DNA of 64,000 nucleotides, taken from NCBI RefSeq assembly GCF_017874715.1, contig NZ_JAGGLR010000002.1, positions 310,001 through 374,000 of the forward strand. Reading direction: 5' to 3'. Each line of letters opens with the position of its first letter. The first letter of the stretch is position 1. Positions 35,891 to 44,176 of this stretch are shown here, piece by piece. Position numbers and translations under genes: made by a program. This DNA comes from Streptomyces iranensis (GTDB taxonomy: Bacteria; Actinomycetota; Actinomycetes; Streptomycetales; Streptomycetaceae). The notes under the pieces were generated by a model. That model was given only the letters and a program-made list of their open reading frames with translations, did no database searches and had not been told where the DNA came from.

Positions 35891-35953
35891 ACAAACGTTT
35901 GTCGCACTAACGTTGTCGGCGCGAGCGAACGTACATCGTTAGTCGGACTAACG
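35891..35953. promoter_or_regulatory. Two perfect palindromes between DLH and marR
   Basis: ACAAACGTTTGT (35891-35902) is a perfect 12-base palindrome beside the hydrolase start. CGTTAGTC-G-GACTAACG (35937-35953) is a perfect 8+1+8 palindrome just upstream of marR. Both contain ACGTT or CGTTAG elements, as does ACTAACGTT at about 35906. They are likely MarR operators for divergent control. Confidence 0.65.
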
Positions 35954-35964
35954 CAATCGGTAAG

Positions 35965-36456
35965 ATGAGCGCCATGACCAGAGCCGAAGCCGCGGACGTC
36001 CCCGACGACGGCGCGCCCCAGACGCCCGAACGGCTGCGTCGACTGGCGAGCCGGCTGCTGTCGCAGCTGACCACGCGGTCGGACCGGCTGATCAACGAGG
36101 GCCTGGCCCGAGCCGACGCCCGCAAGTGGCACTACGCCGTGCTCGCCTCGCTGCAGGAGTACGGACCGGGCAGCCAGGCGACACTGAGCAGGCGCACCGG
36201 CATCTACCGCAGCGACATGGTCGGCGTGCTCAACGAACTGACCGAGCGTGGCCTCGTCGAGCGGGCGCCTGACCCCGACGACCGGCGCCGCAACACCATC
36301 ACCATCTCCCCCCGGGGCCGCCGCCGACTACGCCGCCTCGACAAGGTCCTGGACGAACTCCACGACGAACTGCTCGCGCCGCTGAGCCCTGTCGAGCGCG
36401 ACCAGTTCGCGCGGCTGCTCACCCGCCTGCTGGACCACCACACCCGGACCTCCTGA
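35965..36456 (+). CDS. MarR-family regulator
   Basis: A 163-residue winged-helix regulator. The core region is SQATLSRRTGIYRSDMVGVL (recognition helix region) followed by the wing DPDDRRRNTITISPRG. An N-terminal acidic stretch precedes it. The start may be ATG 35965 or 35974; no strong ribosome binding site favours one. It diverges from the dienelactone hydrolase and has its own palindromes in the gap. Confidence 0.9.
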   Translation: MSAMTRAEAADVPDDGAPQTPERLRRLASRLLSQLTTRSDRLINEGLARADARKWHYAVLASLQEYGPGSQATLSRRTGIYRSDMVGVLNELTERGLVERAPDPDDRRRNTITISPRGRRRLRRLDKVLDELHDELLAPLSPVERDQFARLLTRLLDHHTRTS

Positions 36457-36562
36457 CCCCGACGGACCGTCCCGGCGCGGCCTTCGCTCCGCCCGACCGG
36501 GCTACGGGGTGTCCGGCGAGGGGAGCGGCCCGCCGCAGGCGCGAAGATCCGGCGGACGCCCC

Positions 36563-37450
36563 CTAGGGCTGAGCGCTGGGCGCGGGCGCGTTGAGGTCTC
36601 GGTGGACCGCGCGGGCGATGCCCTCGATGTTGGCGATGCCGTCGTCCATCGTGGCGTTGTCCTGCGAGAGCACCGTGATCGTGTAGTCGTGGTCGCCGCC
36701 GGTGAAGGCGCCGAGGCTGTGCACCCGCCAGCCGTTCGTGGCCCGCTCCAGCCAGCCGTTCTTCACATGCACCTGTGCGTCGTCCGGCGCGCCCGCCGGG
36801 GTCCCCCAGCGCTGCGAGGGGATGACCTCGCTCGTCAGCTTCAGGATGTAGCCGCGGGAGTCCTCGCCGAGCACCGGGTTCGCGTGGGTCACCAGGTCGA
36901 GGAGCTTCTCCTCGTCGTTCGCGGTGATCTGGGTGAGCCCCCAGTGCCCCTCGCTGTCGAGGACGGTGTTGGTCATCCCCGCGGCCCGCAGGAATCCGTT
37001 GATCTTGTCCGTCCCGAGCTGCTTCCACAGCGCGGTGGTGGCATCGTTGTCGGACTTCGTGATCATGGCGGTGGCACGGTCCTTCTCCTCCTGCGTCAGG
37101 GCGCGGTCGTCCTTCTGCGCGTCCCACAGCAGCGTGGCGAGCACGGTCACCTTGACCGTGCTCGCGGAGTCGAATGTCCGGTCCGCGTCGAGAGTGCAGG
37201 TGGTGTTCGTGGTGCGGTCGTGGAGGCTGATCGCGGTCGTGGCGGTGGAGCCGTCCAGTGCCGAGTTGATGTCTTCGGAGAGCTTGTCGGCGAGCCCCGG
37301 CTGGTCCGAGGTGCAGATCGCCGCCTGCGGGGTGGCCGCGTGAGCTGACCCCACCGAGGCGATCGCCGGGACGAGTGCCCCGGCCGCCAGCGCCGCTCGT
37401 GACGCCAGCGTGGTCCGGGGAAGCCGGGATATTCGGCGGTGTCGCCCCAT
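36563..37450 (-). CDS. Secreted class A beta-lactamase-like serine hydrolase
   Basis: A 295-residue exported protein with a signal peptide ending near AHA-ATP. The beta-lactamase-fold motifs are STVK (SxxK), SDN in MITKSDNDAT and KNGW where class A enzymes have KTG. The typical Glu166 loop is not obvious. Loss of KTG and an unclear Glu make it more likely a peptidoglycan-related or regulatory serine hydrolase than a resistance enzyme. The start is ATG 37450 or, less likely, ATG 37507. It is monocistronic. Confidence 0.82.
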   Translation of the reverse strand: MGRHRRISRLPRTTLASRAALAAGALVPAIASVGSAHAATPQAAICTSDQPGLADKLSEDINSALDGSTATTAISLHDRTTNTTCTLDADRTFDSASTVKVTVLATLLWDAQKDDRALTQEEKDRATAMITKSDNDATTALWKQLGTDKINGFLRAAGMTNTVLDSEGHWGLTQITANDEEKLLDLVTHANPVLGEDSRGYILKLTSEVIPSQRWGTPAGAPDDAQVHVKNGWLERATNGWRVHSLGAFTGGDHDYTITVLSQDNATMDDGIANIEGIARAVHRDLNAPAPSAQP

Positions 37451-37673
37451 GGTGTGTGCCTGTCCATTCGCTCGTGGTACCGGTTGCGGTTCATCACCCG
37501 GGGCCATCGCTCCGTCGCGCGGACATCCCGGTGCTCCGGCACTGGATGACGAGTCAGCGGCAGGTGAGGTTCAAAAACGTGTCCGAATCTCACAAGATCA
37601 CTCCACAATCGGCACAGCACCCGGGCAGCCCTGCGGGGGCCGTCGGCGCACTACGCGATCCATCCCCCCGGCG

Positions 37674-38294
37674 CTAGGTGGCCAGATCCGCCCGCCTCCG
37701 CGTCCGGGCACGGTCCTGCCTCCGCGCCCGGATCCGGCCGAAGGACCACGCGCCCAGGCCCGCCAGCACGGCCGCCCCGAGTCCGTACAACGGCAGCCAC
37801 CGGGTCGTGGTGGATGCCAGGCAGTCGGCGACGGCCTCATGGCGGTGGCTGGCCCGCGCGTACGCCAGGGCGGCACCGTCCCGACCGGCGAGGTTCGCCA
37901 GCGACGCCTCCGTGCGAAGGCTCTCGTACGTGCCCAGCGCCCGGCAGTGGGTGCGGGTGCCCGGCATCGGGAAGAGCCACGCTGACCGCTGTAGCACCGG
38001 GGCCAGCGCGATCGCGGCGCACAGGCCCACCACCAGGGAGTACGCGATCAGGTTCGGTACGTACGCGGAGCGAAGGCCGGGCCGCCGCGGTGGCAGGCGA
38101 TAGAAGGAGAGGATCACCGCGAGAAGCGTCACTCCGATGTAGGACGCGAACCACTCCCAGGCTCCCTGCGCGAGGGCGAACGTCAGCACGGCCGCGAGCC
38201 CGATGCCGATGATCCCCGCCTGGCCGGAGGCATCGGGGACCCCTCCGCCGGCCGATGTGGTCTTCCGGGCCCCTTGAGCGTGGAGGTCGTCCAC
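37674..38294 (-). CDS. Membrane protein of unknown function
   Basis: A 206-residue protein with about four hydrophobic segments: about residues 27-45 (IIGIGLAAVLTFALAQ), 50-66 (SYIGVTLLAVILSFY), 82-100 (LIAYSLVVGLCAAIALAP) and 168-185 (YGLGAAVLAGLGAW). A loop of about 65 residues with two cysteines (THCRALG and AVADCLAS) lies between TM3 and TM4, probably outside. An arginine-rich C-terminal tail follows. No family recognised. Confidence 0.7.
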   Translation of the reverse strand: MDDLHAQGARKTTSAGGGVPDASGQAGIIGIGLAAVLTFALAQGAWEWFASYIGVTLLAVILSFYRLPPRRPGLRSAYVPNLIAYSLVVGLCAAIALAPVLQRSAWLFPMPGTRTHCRALGTYESLRTEASLANLAGRDGAALAYARASHRHEAVADCLASTTTRWLPLYGLGAAVLAGLGAWSFGRIRARRQDRARTRRRADLAT

Positions 38295-38578
38295 GGCCTC
38301 TCCTCCTCGTCCGAGGCCACCAGTGTTCGCGCAGATCGCACCCTTGTGCGTGACGCCATGCCGGACCGGCCCCGGAGCCGCCCGGTTGGCGCCCGAGGGG
38401 GCGGCGCGCTCCGCCCGAACGGCGGCACCGGCCGTGCTTCCGGGTTCGGACCGGCGCGCACGGCGGAACCGCCGCCGCCCGCGTTCGACGTCGGCGAGCC
38501 GACAAGCCGTCGCTCACGGCCGGACGCATGGGCGAGAATCGGGTATGAGACAAGGGCCGGGCCGAACAGGAGAAGGTT
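38295..38578. other. Divergent gap between a membrane protein and a PP2C phosphatase
   Basis: This 284-base region holds the promoters of both flanking genes. An open frame runs across it on the plus strand, but it has no recognisable motif and no ribosome binding site. I see no clear palindrome. Confidence 0.4.
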
Positions 38579-39820
38579 GTGAGTGCACGGCAGATCGACT
38601 ACCAGGCGGTGTTCGCCGTCACGCCCAGCCCTTACCTGGTGCTGGCCCCCGACCTGGTGATCGTCGAGGTCAACGAGGCCTATCTGCGGGCCACCGGCCG
38701 GACCAGGGAGGAGCTGATCGGCCACTACCTCTTCGAGGTCCACCCCGACAATCCGGCGGACCCGGACGCCGACGGGGTGCGCAATCTGGACGCCTCGCTC
38801 CAGCGGGTCCTGCGTTTGAAGCGAACGGACACGATGGCGGTGCAGAAGTACGACATCCCCGTCTCCGGGCATCCGGGAGTGTTCCGGGCGAAGTGGTGGT
38901 CGCCCATCAACACACCCGTCATCGGGCCCGACGGAGAGGTGCGGTGGATCATCCACCGGGTGGAGGACATGACCGAATTCGTGCTGACCCGCCCGCTGCG
39001 CCCGAAGCCGGAGGACACGGGCGGGGAGCGCGAGGCGATGGAGGCCGAGCTGTACACCCGGGCGCGGGAGCTCCAGCACCTCAACGAGGAACTCCGCGAG
39101 GCCCACGACCGGGAGCGCCGCACCGCCCTCGCCCTCCAGGAGGCCATGCTGCACTCCCCGGACCTGGCCGGGCACCGCGAAATCGCCGTGCGCTACATGC
39201 CCGCCGCCCGCTCGCTCAATGTGTGCGGCGACTGGTACGACGTGGTGGACCTGTCCGCGGACACCTTCACCGTCGCGGTCGGCGATGTGGTCGGCCACGG
39301 CCTGGAAGCCGCCGCTGTCATGGGCATGCTCCGCAGCGCCCTGTCCGCCGCCGTTCGCGCCATCAGCGAGCCCGGCAGAGCGATGGACGTCCTGAGCCTC
39401 TACGCCCGCACCTTCGAGGGCGCACAGGCCACGACCGCGGCCAAGGCCGTCGTCGACACCCGCCACCAGCGCATCACCTACACCAGCGCCGGCCACCCGC
39501 CGCCCGTCCTGGCCCGGCCGGACGGCACCGTCGACCTGCTCGACCAGGCCACCAACCCTCCACTGGGCCTGGTCACCGACCACCTCCCCCGCCCGCAGGC
39601 CACGGTGTCCTACACCCCGGGCGACACCCTCGTGCTCTACACCGACGGACTCATCGAACGCCGTGACGAGGACATCGACGTCGGGCTGCGCCGCCTCACC
39701 GACACCCTCGCCCGCCACACCTCGCTCGGCCCCGACCATCTGGCCGACACCCTGCTCGCCCGCCTCGGCGTGGCCGACGGCGGACGCGACGACATCGCCC
39801 TGATCGTCGTCCGTCTGTGA
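38579..39820 (+). CDS. PAS-PP2C (RsbU/SpoIIE-type) serine phosphatase
   Basis: A 413-residue cytoplasmic protein. A PAS domain (about residues 10-140) starts with VFAVTPSPYLVLAPDLVIVE and has VNEAYLRATGRTREELIG. A coiled-coil linker (about 155-190) is rich in E, R and L. The PP2C phosphatase domain (about 200-410) has metal-binding aspartates in CGDWYDVV, VGDVVGHGLEAA and GGRDDIALIVV. The GTG start at 38579 follows AGAAGG. Such enzymes dephosphorylate anti-anti-sigma factors; no partner gene lies nearby. Confidence 0.92.
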   Translation: MSARQIDYQAVFAVTPSPYLVLAPDLVIVEVNEAYLRATGRTREELIGHYLFEVHPDNPADPDADGVRNLDASLQRVLRLKRTDTMAVQKYDIPVSGHPGVFRAKWWSPINTPVIGPDGEVRWIIHRVEDMTEFVLTRPLRPKPEDTGGEREAMEAELYTRARELQHLNEELREAHDRERRTALALQEAMLHSPDLAGHREIAVRYMPAARSLNVCGDWYDVVDLSADTFTVAVGDVVGHGLEAAAVMGMLRSALSAAVRAISEPGRAMDVLSLYARTFEGAQATTAAKAVVDTRHQRITYTSAGHPPPVLARPDGTVDLLDQATNPPLGLVTDHLPRPQATVSYTPGDTLVLYTDGLIERRDEDIDVGLRRLTDTLARHTSLGPDHLADTLLARLGVADGGRDDIALIVVRL

Positions 39821-39870
39821 GATCCCGCCTGGAACAGGGTGGCGTGGCCGACCATGGAGTTCCTCCGACC

Positions 39871-39893
39871 GGCCCGCGAGAACGAAGCGGGCC
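39871..39893 (+). terminator. Hairpin terminator after the first PP2C phosphatase
   Basis: GGCCCGC and GCGGGCC pair around a 9-base loop, followed by the pyrimidine-rich GTTCCTCCTTTC. It lies 50 bases past the phosphatase stop. Confidence 0.65.
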
Positions 39894-40010
39894 GTTCCTC
39901 CTTTCACGTTTGTGAACACTCTGCCGACGTATGACCGGCCGCCGCGGCCCGAGGCGGTGACGTCGGAAATCCGCCAGCCTCTTCGCTCGCGCCCTTCTAC
40001 CTTCGCGAAC

Positions 40011-40460
40011 ATGCCGCAGTCGCACATGTCGCAGTCGCAACGGAACCAGCGGATCGTTCAGGACGCCTGGAAGGCGTTCGCCGGCCACGACGCCGACCAG
40101 ATCTCCGCGGTCCTCACCGAGGACGCCGAGTGGCTGGCGCCCCCGGGGAACGCGACCGCCGTTGCGCTGGACGGCCCCAGTCACATGGTCGGCAAGAAGG
40201 CCATCGTGCGCTTCCTCGCCGAGGACTTCACCCGCTTCTTCGTACGCGACGTCGCCGTCACCTTCCACGGCTTCTACGCCGATGGTGACCGGGTCATCGT
40301 GGAGGAGACCATGACGGCGACGCTCGCGAACGGCAACCACTACGCCAATGACTACTGCTTCGTCTTCGAGCTCCGGGACGGGCTGATCCACCGGGTCCGT
40401 GAGTACATGGACACCGCGCGCGGGCACCGTATGGTCTTCGGCGAGCTTCCGGCGCAATGA
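40011..40460 (+). CDS. SnoaL-like/NTF2-fold protein
   Basis: A 149-residue protein with an NTF2-like (SnoaL-type) cone fold: an N-terminal helix (RIVQDAWKAFAGHDADQISA), TEDAEWLAPPG, then FLAEDFTRFFVRDVAVTFHG and YCFVFELRDGLIHRVREYMD. The start is ATG 40011 or 40026; neither has a ribosome binding site. A TACCTT box about 8 bases upstream suggests a leaderless message. The family includes cyclases, isomerases and binding proteins; the role is unknown. Confidence 0.8.
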   Translation: MPQSHMSQSQRNQRIVQDAWKAFAGHDADQISAVLTEDAEWLAPPGNATAVALDGPSHMVGKKAIVRFLAEDFTRFFVRDVAVTFHGFYADGDRVIVEETMTATLANGNHYANDYCFVFELRDGLIHRVREYMDTARGHRMVFGELPAQ

Positions 40461-40560
40461 CCCGTTCGACAGCCGCGCGGGCGGCTCTCGGGACGACCTG
40501 TGGTGACGGAAACCTCAACAGCCCGCCGCACACACCTACTTCTTGGCATATGTTGGACCG

Positions 40561-40713
40561 ATGAGTTCACATGACCTGGAGCCCCGGCCTCCGTCCCCGC
40601 TGGTGGAAAAGATAGACAGCGCGCTGGCAGTACTGATCATCGTCGGTATCGCCGGCGGATCGTTCTGGCTGGCCTCGGGCCTCACCTCGTCCTACATGGT
40701 GCTCTTCAACTGA
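40561..40713 (+). CDS. Small single-pass membrane protein (50 aa)
   Basis: A 50-residue protein beginning MSSHDLEPRPPSPLVEKIDS. A hydrophobic segment (about residues 23-44: ALAVLIIVGIAGGSFWLASG and beyond) spans the membrane once. It ends YMVLFN. There is no ribosome binding site, but TATGTT lies at -12 to -7 of the ATG, the spacing expected for a leaderless transcript. Codon use is clean and GC-rich like its neighbours. It converges on the CPBP protease gene; no family recognised. Confidence 0.55.
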   Translation: MSSHDLEPRPPSPLVEKIDSALAVLIIVGIAGGSFWLASGLTSSYMVLFN

Positions 40714-40733
40714 CCCGCCCGCGCGCGGGCCGG

Positions 40734-41687
40734 CTACCGGTCGGCCCGAGCGCGGGCGTGGAAGCGGTCCCGGCGCTTGGCTTCGCGGAGGAACAGGACC
40801 GTGGGGATCAGGCAGATCACGATGGCCACCGGGCTCGCCTCCGGCCCGAACGCGCCGCCGGTCAGCGCCTCGGGACCGCTCACCGAGGCGGTGAACAGGC
40901 TGCCCTGGCCCGCGTCGGAGCCGGAGACGGTGGTGCCGAAAATGCCGCCCTCTGCCATGTTCCACCCCAGGTGCAGCCCGATCGGCAGCCACAGGGAGCG
41001 GGTCGCCGCGTAGACCGAGCCGAACAGCAGGCCCGCCTCGACCGCGATGGCCAGCCCGCCCCACACCGTGGCGTCCGGGTTCACCATGTGCAGCGCCCCG
41101 AACAGCAGGCCCGACGCCGCCAGCGCTCCCCATGTGCCGGTCTTCTCCTCCAGGACGCGGAACAGCGCGCCGCGGAAGGCCAGTTCCTCCGTCACCGCCA
41201 CGCAGGTCATCACGCCCAGCGTCGTGAGCGCCCCGCCGAACGTGCCCCAGCCCTCCAGGTGGTAGCCACCGCCCATCGCGATCACCGCGATCACCAGCGA
41301 GAACATCCCGAGTCCGAGCAGCGCGCCGGTGCGCAGTTCCGACCGGGCGTTCGCGGGCCGCAGTTCGGCCGGGCTCCGGCGGCTCTCCAGGCGCCGCACC
41401 AGCCATACGTACGCGCCGAGCGCGAGGCCCGCTGTCGCCACCCCCGACAGCAGGCCGGTCACCGGGGTCGCGTCGGCCACGCCGTTGATCAGCGTGGTCA
41501 GTCCGTTCACTGCCAGGAGCAGTACGAACAGCACCGGCAGCCGCACCCACGCGGACTCCCAGCGCACCGAACGCGGCTTGCGGAGGGTGCGCGGTCCGGG
41601 CGCACGCCCCGACGGCGCCGTGATGTGCGGTAGCGGCGTCGGCTCCGGTAGCGGCGTCGGCTCCGGCCGCTCGATCGACTGCGACAT
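40734..41687 (-). CDS. CPBP-family intramembrane metalloprotease (CAAX protease-like)
   Basis: A 317-residue membrane protein with about eight hydrophobic segments. The Abi/CPBP motifs are AVTEELAFRGALFRVLEE (EExxxR), GLLFGALHMVN (FxxxH) and IGLHLGWNMAEG (HxxxN). A proline-rich N-terminus holds a duplicated PEPTPL, encoded by an 18-base tandem repeat (41629-41664). The ATG at 41687 has GAGGAGG five bases upstream; the longer frame is not needed. It diverges from a histidine kinase gene. Confidence 0.9.
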   Translation of the reverse strand: MSQSIERPEPTPLPEPTPLPHITAPSGRAPGPRTLRKPRSVRWESAWVRLPVLFVLLLAVNGLTTLINGVADATPVTGLLSGVATAGLALGAYVWLVRRLESRRSPAELRPANARSELRTGALLGLGMFSLVIAVIAMGGGYHLEGWGTFGGALTTLGVMTCVAVTEELAFRGALFRVLEEKTGTWGALAASGLLFGALHMVNPDATVWGGLAIAVEAGLLFGSVYAATRSLWLPIGLHLGWNMAEGGIFGTTVSGSDAGQGSLFTASVSGPEALTGGAFGPEASPVAIVICLIPTVLFLREAKRRDRFHARARADR

Positions 41688-41953
41688 GGCGTCCTCCTCG
41701 TAGACCGGCTCCTCATGGACCGGTGCGGATGTGCTCCGGCTCGGCACAGCGAGGAAGCTACGAGCGGGGACCGGCACGGATCGTCACCGCCACGTGGACA
41801 GTTCCCGAGGCGGGGTCCCCCGCGCGGGGCATCCAGGAGTCCACTCGCGGGGGATGCCCGCGGCGGCGTTCGCGGATACGTTCGGCGGGCGCAGGTCTGC
41901 CCAACCCTCCCGTGCCGCCCGTACCGGGCCACGGCCGTATCCCTGGGACCACA
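41688..41953. other. Divergent gap between CPBP protease and histidine kinase
   Basis: A 266-base region carrying the promoters of both genes. Open frames cross it without ribosome binding sites or motifs, and I see no strong palindrome. Confidence 0.4.
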
Positions 41954-43330
41954 GTGAATTCCGTGAGAAGTGAGAGCACCGACAGCACGCTGTCGCCCGG
42001 ACCGGACGAAACGCCCGGAGCTCGCCGCGCCGCGCGCATGGCTGCGGTGTGCGCCGGGTGGTGGCGAACCTGGACCGCATGGTGGCAGGGGCGTCCGCGC
42101 GCCGCGCGGGACCGGGAGTTGGCGTTCGTGCTCACCGTGCTGTCCTTCGCCGAGCCGCTGGCCGGTGTCGGTGCCCGGTTCAGTGACCTGCCGACCCGGC
42201 ACGCGCCCGTGCTCGCGGTGCTGCTGGCGCTGGGGCAGACGCTGCCGCTGGCCGTGCGCGCCGGCCGCCCCGCGCTCTGTCTCACGCTGGTGGGCCTGTC
42301 CTTCGGGGTGCACCAATCGCTGGGGCTGCCGCAGACGTTCGCCAGCATGGGGCTCTACCTCGCGCTGTACTCGGTGGGCGCGCATGCGGAGCGCGGGCGG
42401 CGGCTGCTGGTCGTGCCCGCCGTGGCGGCGTTCGCGGCCCTGTCCGTCGTCCTGCACGCGCGCGGAGCGCCGCAGCCGCCGCAGGACTATGTCGTCATCG
42501 GGCTCGTACTGGCCGCCGTCTGGGGTGGCGGTGCGGTCATACGGGGCCGCCGGGCGGCCGAGGCCGAGCGGCGACGGCTCGTGGCGGCGGCCGCCACGGC
42601 GGCCGAACGAAGCCGTCTGGCACGGGAGTTGCACGATGTGGTGACTCACCATGTGACGGCGATGGTGGTGCAGTCCGACGCCGCGCCGTTCCTCATGGCC
42701 TCTCCGGAGCGGGTGACCGACGCCCTGACCGCGATCAGCGGCACCGGGCGGCGCGCGCTGGCCGAACTGCGGTACCTGCTGGGCGTACTGGAGGCCACGG
42801 GCGAGTCGGCGGCGGACGGGTCTGCGCCGATGCCGGTCGCGGCGCCGGGCGGGTCGGTGCCGGGCGGGTCGGCACCCGACAGTCGCGCGCCTGCCCGCGG
42901 CGATCTGCGCGACCTGGTCGAGCAGACCCGCAGGAGCGGCCAGCCCGTCGACCTGATCGAGGAGGGCAAGCGGCTGCCGCTGCCCATCGGCGCGGATCTG
43001 ACCGTGTACCGGCTCGTCCAGGAATCCCTCACCAACGCCGTGAAGTACGCGTCCGGGCGGCCCACCCGCGTCACGGTCGGCTACGGCCACGAACACGTCG
43101 ACATCGAAGTGGCCAACGAGGGTCCCGACGACCACGCCCGCCAGGGCAACGGCGACGCTCACGGCGACGGCCGACACGCGGCGCCCAGGCCGCACCATGT
43201 ATCCGGCGGCCGGGGTCTGGGCGGGCTCCGCGAGCGTGTCAGAATACTCGGCGGCGACTTCACCGCGGGCCCGCGCGCCGACGGAGGCTTCTCGGTCCGC
43301 GCCCGTATACCCACCGGAGGCGACACATGA
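41954..43330 (+). CDS. NarL-type sensor histidine kinase
   Basis: A 458-residue kinase with about five hydrophobic segments between residues 50 and 195. The HisKA_3 region is RSRLARELHDVVTHHVTAMV, with the phospho-histidine in ELHD. The HATPase region is VQESLTNAVKYASGRP, then GGRGLGGLRERVRILGGD. A glycine- and histidine-rich loop (about 390-415) is inserted in the ATPase domain. The start is a GTG at 41954 or 41963. Its stop overlaps the regulator start. The signal is unknown. Confidence 0.9.
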   Translation: MNSVRSESTDSTLSPGPDETPGARRAARMAAVCAGWWRTWTAWWQGRPRAARDRELAFVLTVLSFAEPLAGVGARFSDLPTRHAPVLAVLLALGQTLPLAVRAGRPALCLTLVGLSFGVHQSLGLPQTFASMGLYLALYSVGAHAERGRRLLVVPAVAAFAALSVVLHARGAPQPPQDYVVIGLVLAAVWGGGAVIRGRRAAEAERRRLVAAAATAAERSRLARELHDVVTHHVTAMVVQSDAAPFLMASPERVTDALTAISGTGRRALAELRYLLGVLEATGESAADGSAPMPVAAPGGSVPGGSAPDSRAPARGDLRDLVEQTRRSGQPVDLIEEGKRLPLPIGADLTVYRLVQESLTNAVKYASGRPTRVTVGYGHEHVDIEVANEGPDDHARQGNGDAHGDGRHAAPRPHHVSGGRGLGGLRERVRILGGDFTAGPRADGGFSVRARIPTGGDT

Positions 43331-44097
43331 CCGCGGGGTCCCCTCCGCCACTCCCCCTCCCGCCGTTCCCTCCGGCGGACTCCAGCGCACCGATCCGTGT
43401 GCTGATCTGCGAGGACCAGGCCCTCGTGCGGGCCGGTTACGTCACGATCTTCTCGGCCCAGCCGGACATCGAGGTGGTGGGAGAGGCGGACAACGGGCAG
43501 GCCGCGGTCGAAGCGGCGAAGGCGCTGCGGCCCGATGTCGCCGTGATGGACATCCGGATGCCGCTGCTCGACGGCATCGAGGCCACCCGGCAGCTGGCCG
43601 GCCCCGGCACGACGCCCAGCACACGGATCCTCGTGGTCACCACGTTCAACGTGGACGCGCTGGTGTACGAGGCGCTGCGCGCCGGTGCCAGCGGCTTCCT
43701 GCTGAAGGACGCACCGCCGGTGGAACTGGTCAACGGCGTACGGACCGTCGCACGCGGCGACTCACTGCTCTCGCCCGCCGTGACACGCACGCTCATCGGC
43801 GAGTTCGCGGGCCGGGTGCGCTCGGCGGACGACCCGGCTCCGGCCCCCGCCCCGGGCCCCGGCCCGGACGCGGCGCGTGAGCGCGAACGTCTGAAGGTCC
43901 TCGCCCCGCGCGAGTACGAGGTGCTGAGGCTGATCAGCGCGGGCCTGTCGAACGCGGAGATCGCGGCGGAGCTGGTGCTCAGCGGAGAGACCGTCAAGAC
44001 GTATGTGTCCCGCATCCTGACCAAGCTGGACCTGCGCGACCGCGTCCAGGTCGTCGTCCTCGCCTACCGGGCGGGAGTGGCCCCGGACCGGCGCTGA
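43327..44097 (+). CDS. NarL/FixJ-type response regulator
   Basis: A 256-residue regulator with a proline-rich N-terminus of about 20 residues. The receiver (about 22-140) has the acidic pair in LICEDQ, the phospho-aspartate in VAVMDIRMPLLDG and the lysine in GFLLKDAPP. The LuxR helix-turn-helix (about 190-250) has YEVLRLISAGLSNAEIAAEL and SGETVKTYVSRILTKLDL. A proline/alanine linker lies between. It is coupled to the upstream kinase by an ATGA overlap and is followed by a GC-rich hairpin. Confidence 0.94.
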   Translation: MTAGSPPPLPLPPFPPADSSAPIRVLICEDQALVRAGYVTIFSAQPDIEVVGEADNGQAAVEAAKALRPDVAVMDIRMPLLDGIEATRQLAGPGTTPSTRILVVTTFNVDALVYEALRAGASGFLLKDAPPVELVNGVRTVARGDSLLSPAVTRTLIGEFAGRVRSADDPAPAPAPGPGPDAARERERLKVLAPREYEVLRLISAGLSNAEIAAELVLSGETVKTYVSRILTKLDLRDRVQVVVLAYRAGVAPDRR

Positions 44098-44100
44098 GCA

Positions 44101-44133
44101 GGCGGCCGGAACACAGCGCCGCGCCCGGCCGCC
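44101..44133 (+). terminator. Hairpin after the second two-component pair
   Basis: GGCGGCCGG and CCGGCCGCC pair perfectly around 15 bases, immediately after the response regulator stop and ahead of the convergent epimerase gene. A C-rich tract follows instead of T. Confidence 0.55.
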
Positions 44134-44176
44134 CCGGCCCCGCCCCTGCCCCCGCCCCCGGTCACGCCCCTCGGCG

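Noticed and set aside
44134..44176. C-rich repeat tract CCCGCCCCTGCCCCCGCC
   Set aside because: Simple low-complexity sequence between convergent genes; no evidence of function beyond the adjoining hairpin.
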